NCBI GenBank assembly: GCA_036654415.1
Contig: JAVVSB010000039.1
Location: 1 to 15,656 of the forward strand
Reading direction: 5' to 3'
DNA: 15,656 nucleotides
Source: Mucinivorans sp036654415
GTDB lineage: Bacteria; Bacteroidota; Bacteroidia; Bacteroidales; Rikenellaceae
Shown: positions 15,362-15,656 of the stretch, piece after piece
How positions within the stretch are numbered: the stretch's first letter is position 1
How the letters are laid out: each line of letters starts with the position of its first letter
Made by a program: the position numbers and the translations under genes
Notes under the pieces: model-generated
Database searches by the model: none
Told to the model about the DNA's origin: nothing
Seen by the model: only the letters and a program-made list of their open reading frames with translations

Positions 15362-15576
15362 AGAACTATAAATTAAAGAATAATATTAAAATTCAGCGTG
15401 CCATCAAGCGAGTCACGCAGGAAGAAGTCGCCGCAGAAATTGGAGTTACTCGTAAAACTATTAACACAATCGAAAATGAAGTATTCGTGCCTTCAACACT
15501 ATTAGCGATGAAAATAGCAAAATACTTTAATATGTCTGTAGAGGAGCTATTTTACATAGAAATCACAGAGAAATGA
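15358..15576 (+). CDS. Small Cro/CI-type (YozG-like) helix-turn-helix regulator
   Basis: The 72-residue protein is almost entirely an XRE-family HTH_3 domain. The recognition unit runs from T20-Q-E-E-V-A-A-E-I-G-V (first helix and turn) to T31-R-K-T-I-N-T-I-E-N (recognition helix), followed by P45 and the typical IAKYFNMSVEELF ending. It lacks a dimerisation or sensor domain beyond this, as in the YozG-like group. It starts with the ATG that overlaps the stop of the membrane-protein gene by 4 bp (ATGA), so the two are one translationally coupled operon. The palindromic sites at 14843-14879 are the expected target, making it probably autoregulatory. It does not look like an antitoxin with a recognisable toxin partner. 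Confidence 0.9.
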   Translation: MKNYKLKNNIKIQRAIKRVTQEEVAAEIGVTRKTINTIENEVFVPSTLLAMKIAKYFNMSVEELFYIEITEK

Positions 15577-15586
15577 TTCTAAGGTA

Positions 15587-15603
15587 GTTTTTTAAGAAAA
15601 AAC
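15587..15603. terminator. Weak candidate terminator hairpin after the HTH gene
   Basis: GTTTTTT (15587-15593) and AAAAAAC (15597-15603) are perfectly complementary with a 3-nt loop (AAG), 10 bp past the regulator stop. The stem is nearly all A/T, so it would be unstable, and its function is uncertain. Confidence 0.3.
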
Positions 15604-15606
15604 GGC

Positions 15607-15656
15607 TTAATGGTCAAAATGGTGCGTGAAAAACAGCAACATTCGTTTAATGGTCA
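15607..15656. repeat. 10-bp direct repeat at the window edge
   Basis: TTAATGGTCA occurs at 15607-15616 and again at 15647-15656, a spacing of 40 bp. The second copy touches the end of the window, so it cannot be told whether it belongs to a longer tandem or interspersed array, the end of an insertion element, or chance. Confidence 0.35.

Noticed and set aside
15358..15576. Antitoxin of a toxin-antitoxin pair
   Set aside because: The partner is a four-helix membrane protein about twice its size, with no toxin-like fold or motif, so a regulator/membrane-protein pair fits better.

Overview
This window looks like chromosomal DNA from a Gram-negative member of the Bacteroidetes, most likely Bacteroidales; genus is not resolvable by eye. 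Four things point there: repeated Bacteroidetes-type -7 elements (TAnnTTTG, some with a -33 TTG 19 bp upstream) in front of genes that mostly lack a strong Shine-Dalgarno; a bacterial serine palmitoyltransferase; outer-envelope families common in this phylum (DUF5723-like, DUF3108-like, long SLBB polysaccharide-export protein); and LPS genes (lptB, waaA).

Layout. At 111-2040 a + strand pair encodes serine palmitoyltransferase (spt) and the LPS-transport ATPase LptB, 10 bp apart. Converging on it is coaD (2051-2515, -), for coenzyme A synthesis. A secreted LPP20-like protein (2666-3349, +) ends at a perfect 21-bp stem terminator shared with a convergent - strand operon. That operon runs from a lipoprotein (6563-4863) into a DUF5723-like outer-membrane protein (4856-3414), 6 bp apart. 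Divergent from it is an exported DUF3108-like protein (6703-7539, +), whose last 14 bases overlap the end of waaA. waaA (8761-7526, -) lies 4 bp downstream of a 773-residue SLBB-repeat export protein (11087-8766, -). A back-to-back promoter region separates that operon from a large exported GH2 beta-galactosidase (11201-14452, +), which ends at a second perfect 21-bp stem-loop.

The right end (about 14.5 kb onward) differs: it is much more AT-rich, has a roughly 450-bp stretch without a gene, and carries a two-gene operon. A four-TM membrane protein overlaps a 72-residue Cro/CI-type regulator by ATGA. The operon has a near-ideal promoter with a perfect 16-bp palindrome starting on the last base of the -7 box, probably the regulator's own operator. 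The last 50 bases hold a 10-bp direct repeat and an open frame leaving the window.

Most genes serve the cell envelope: sphingolipid synthesis, LPS export, Kdo transfer, polysaccharide export, secreted or outer-membrane proteins and a periplasmic or surface glycosidase. No tRNA, rRNA, CRISPR array or complete insertion sequence was seen. The least described parts are the lipoprotein/DUF5723 pair, the membrane-protein/regulator cassette with its operator, and insertions in the beta-galactosidase.
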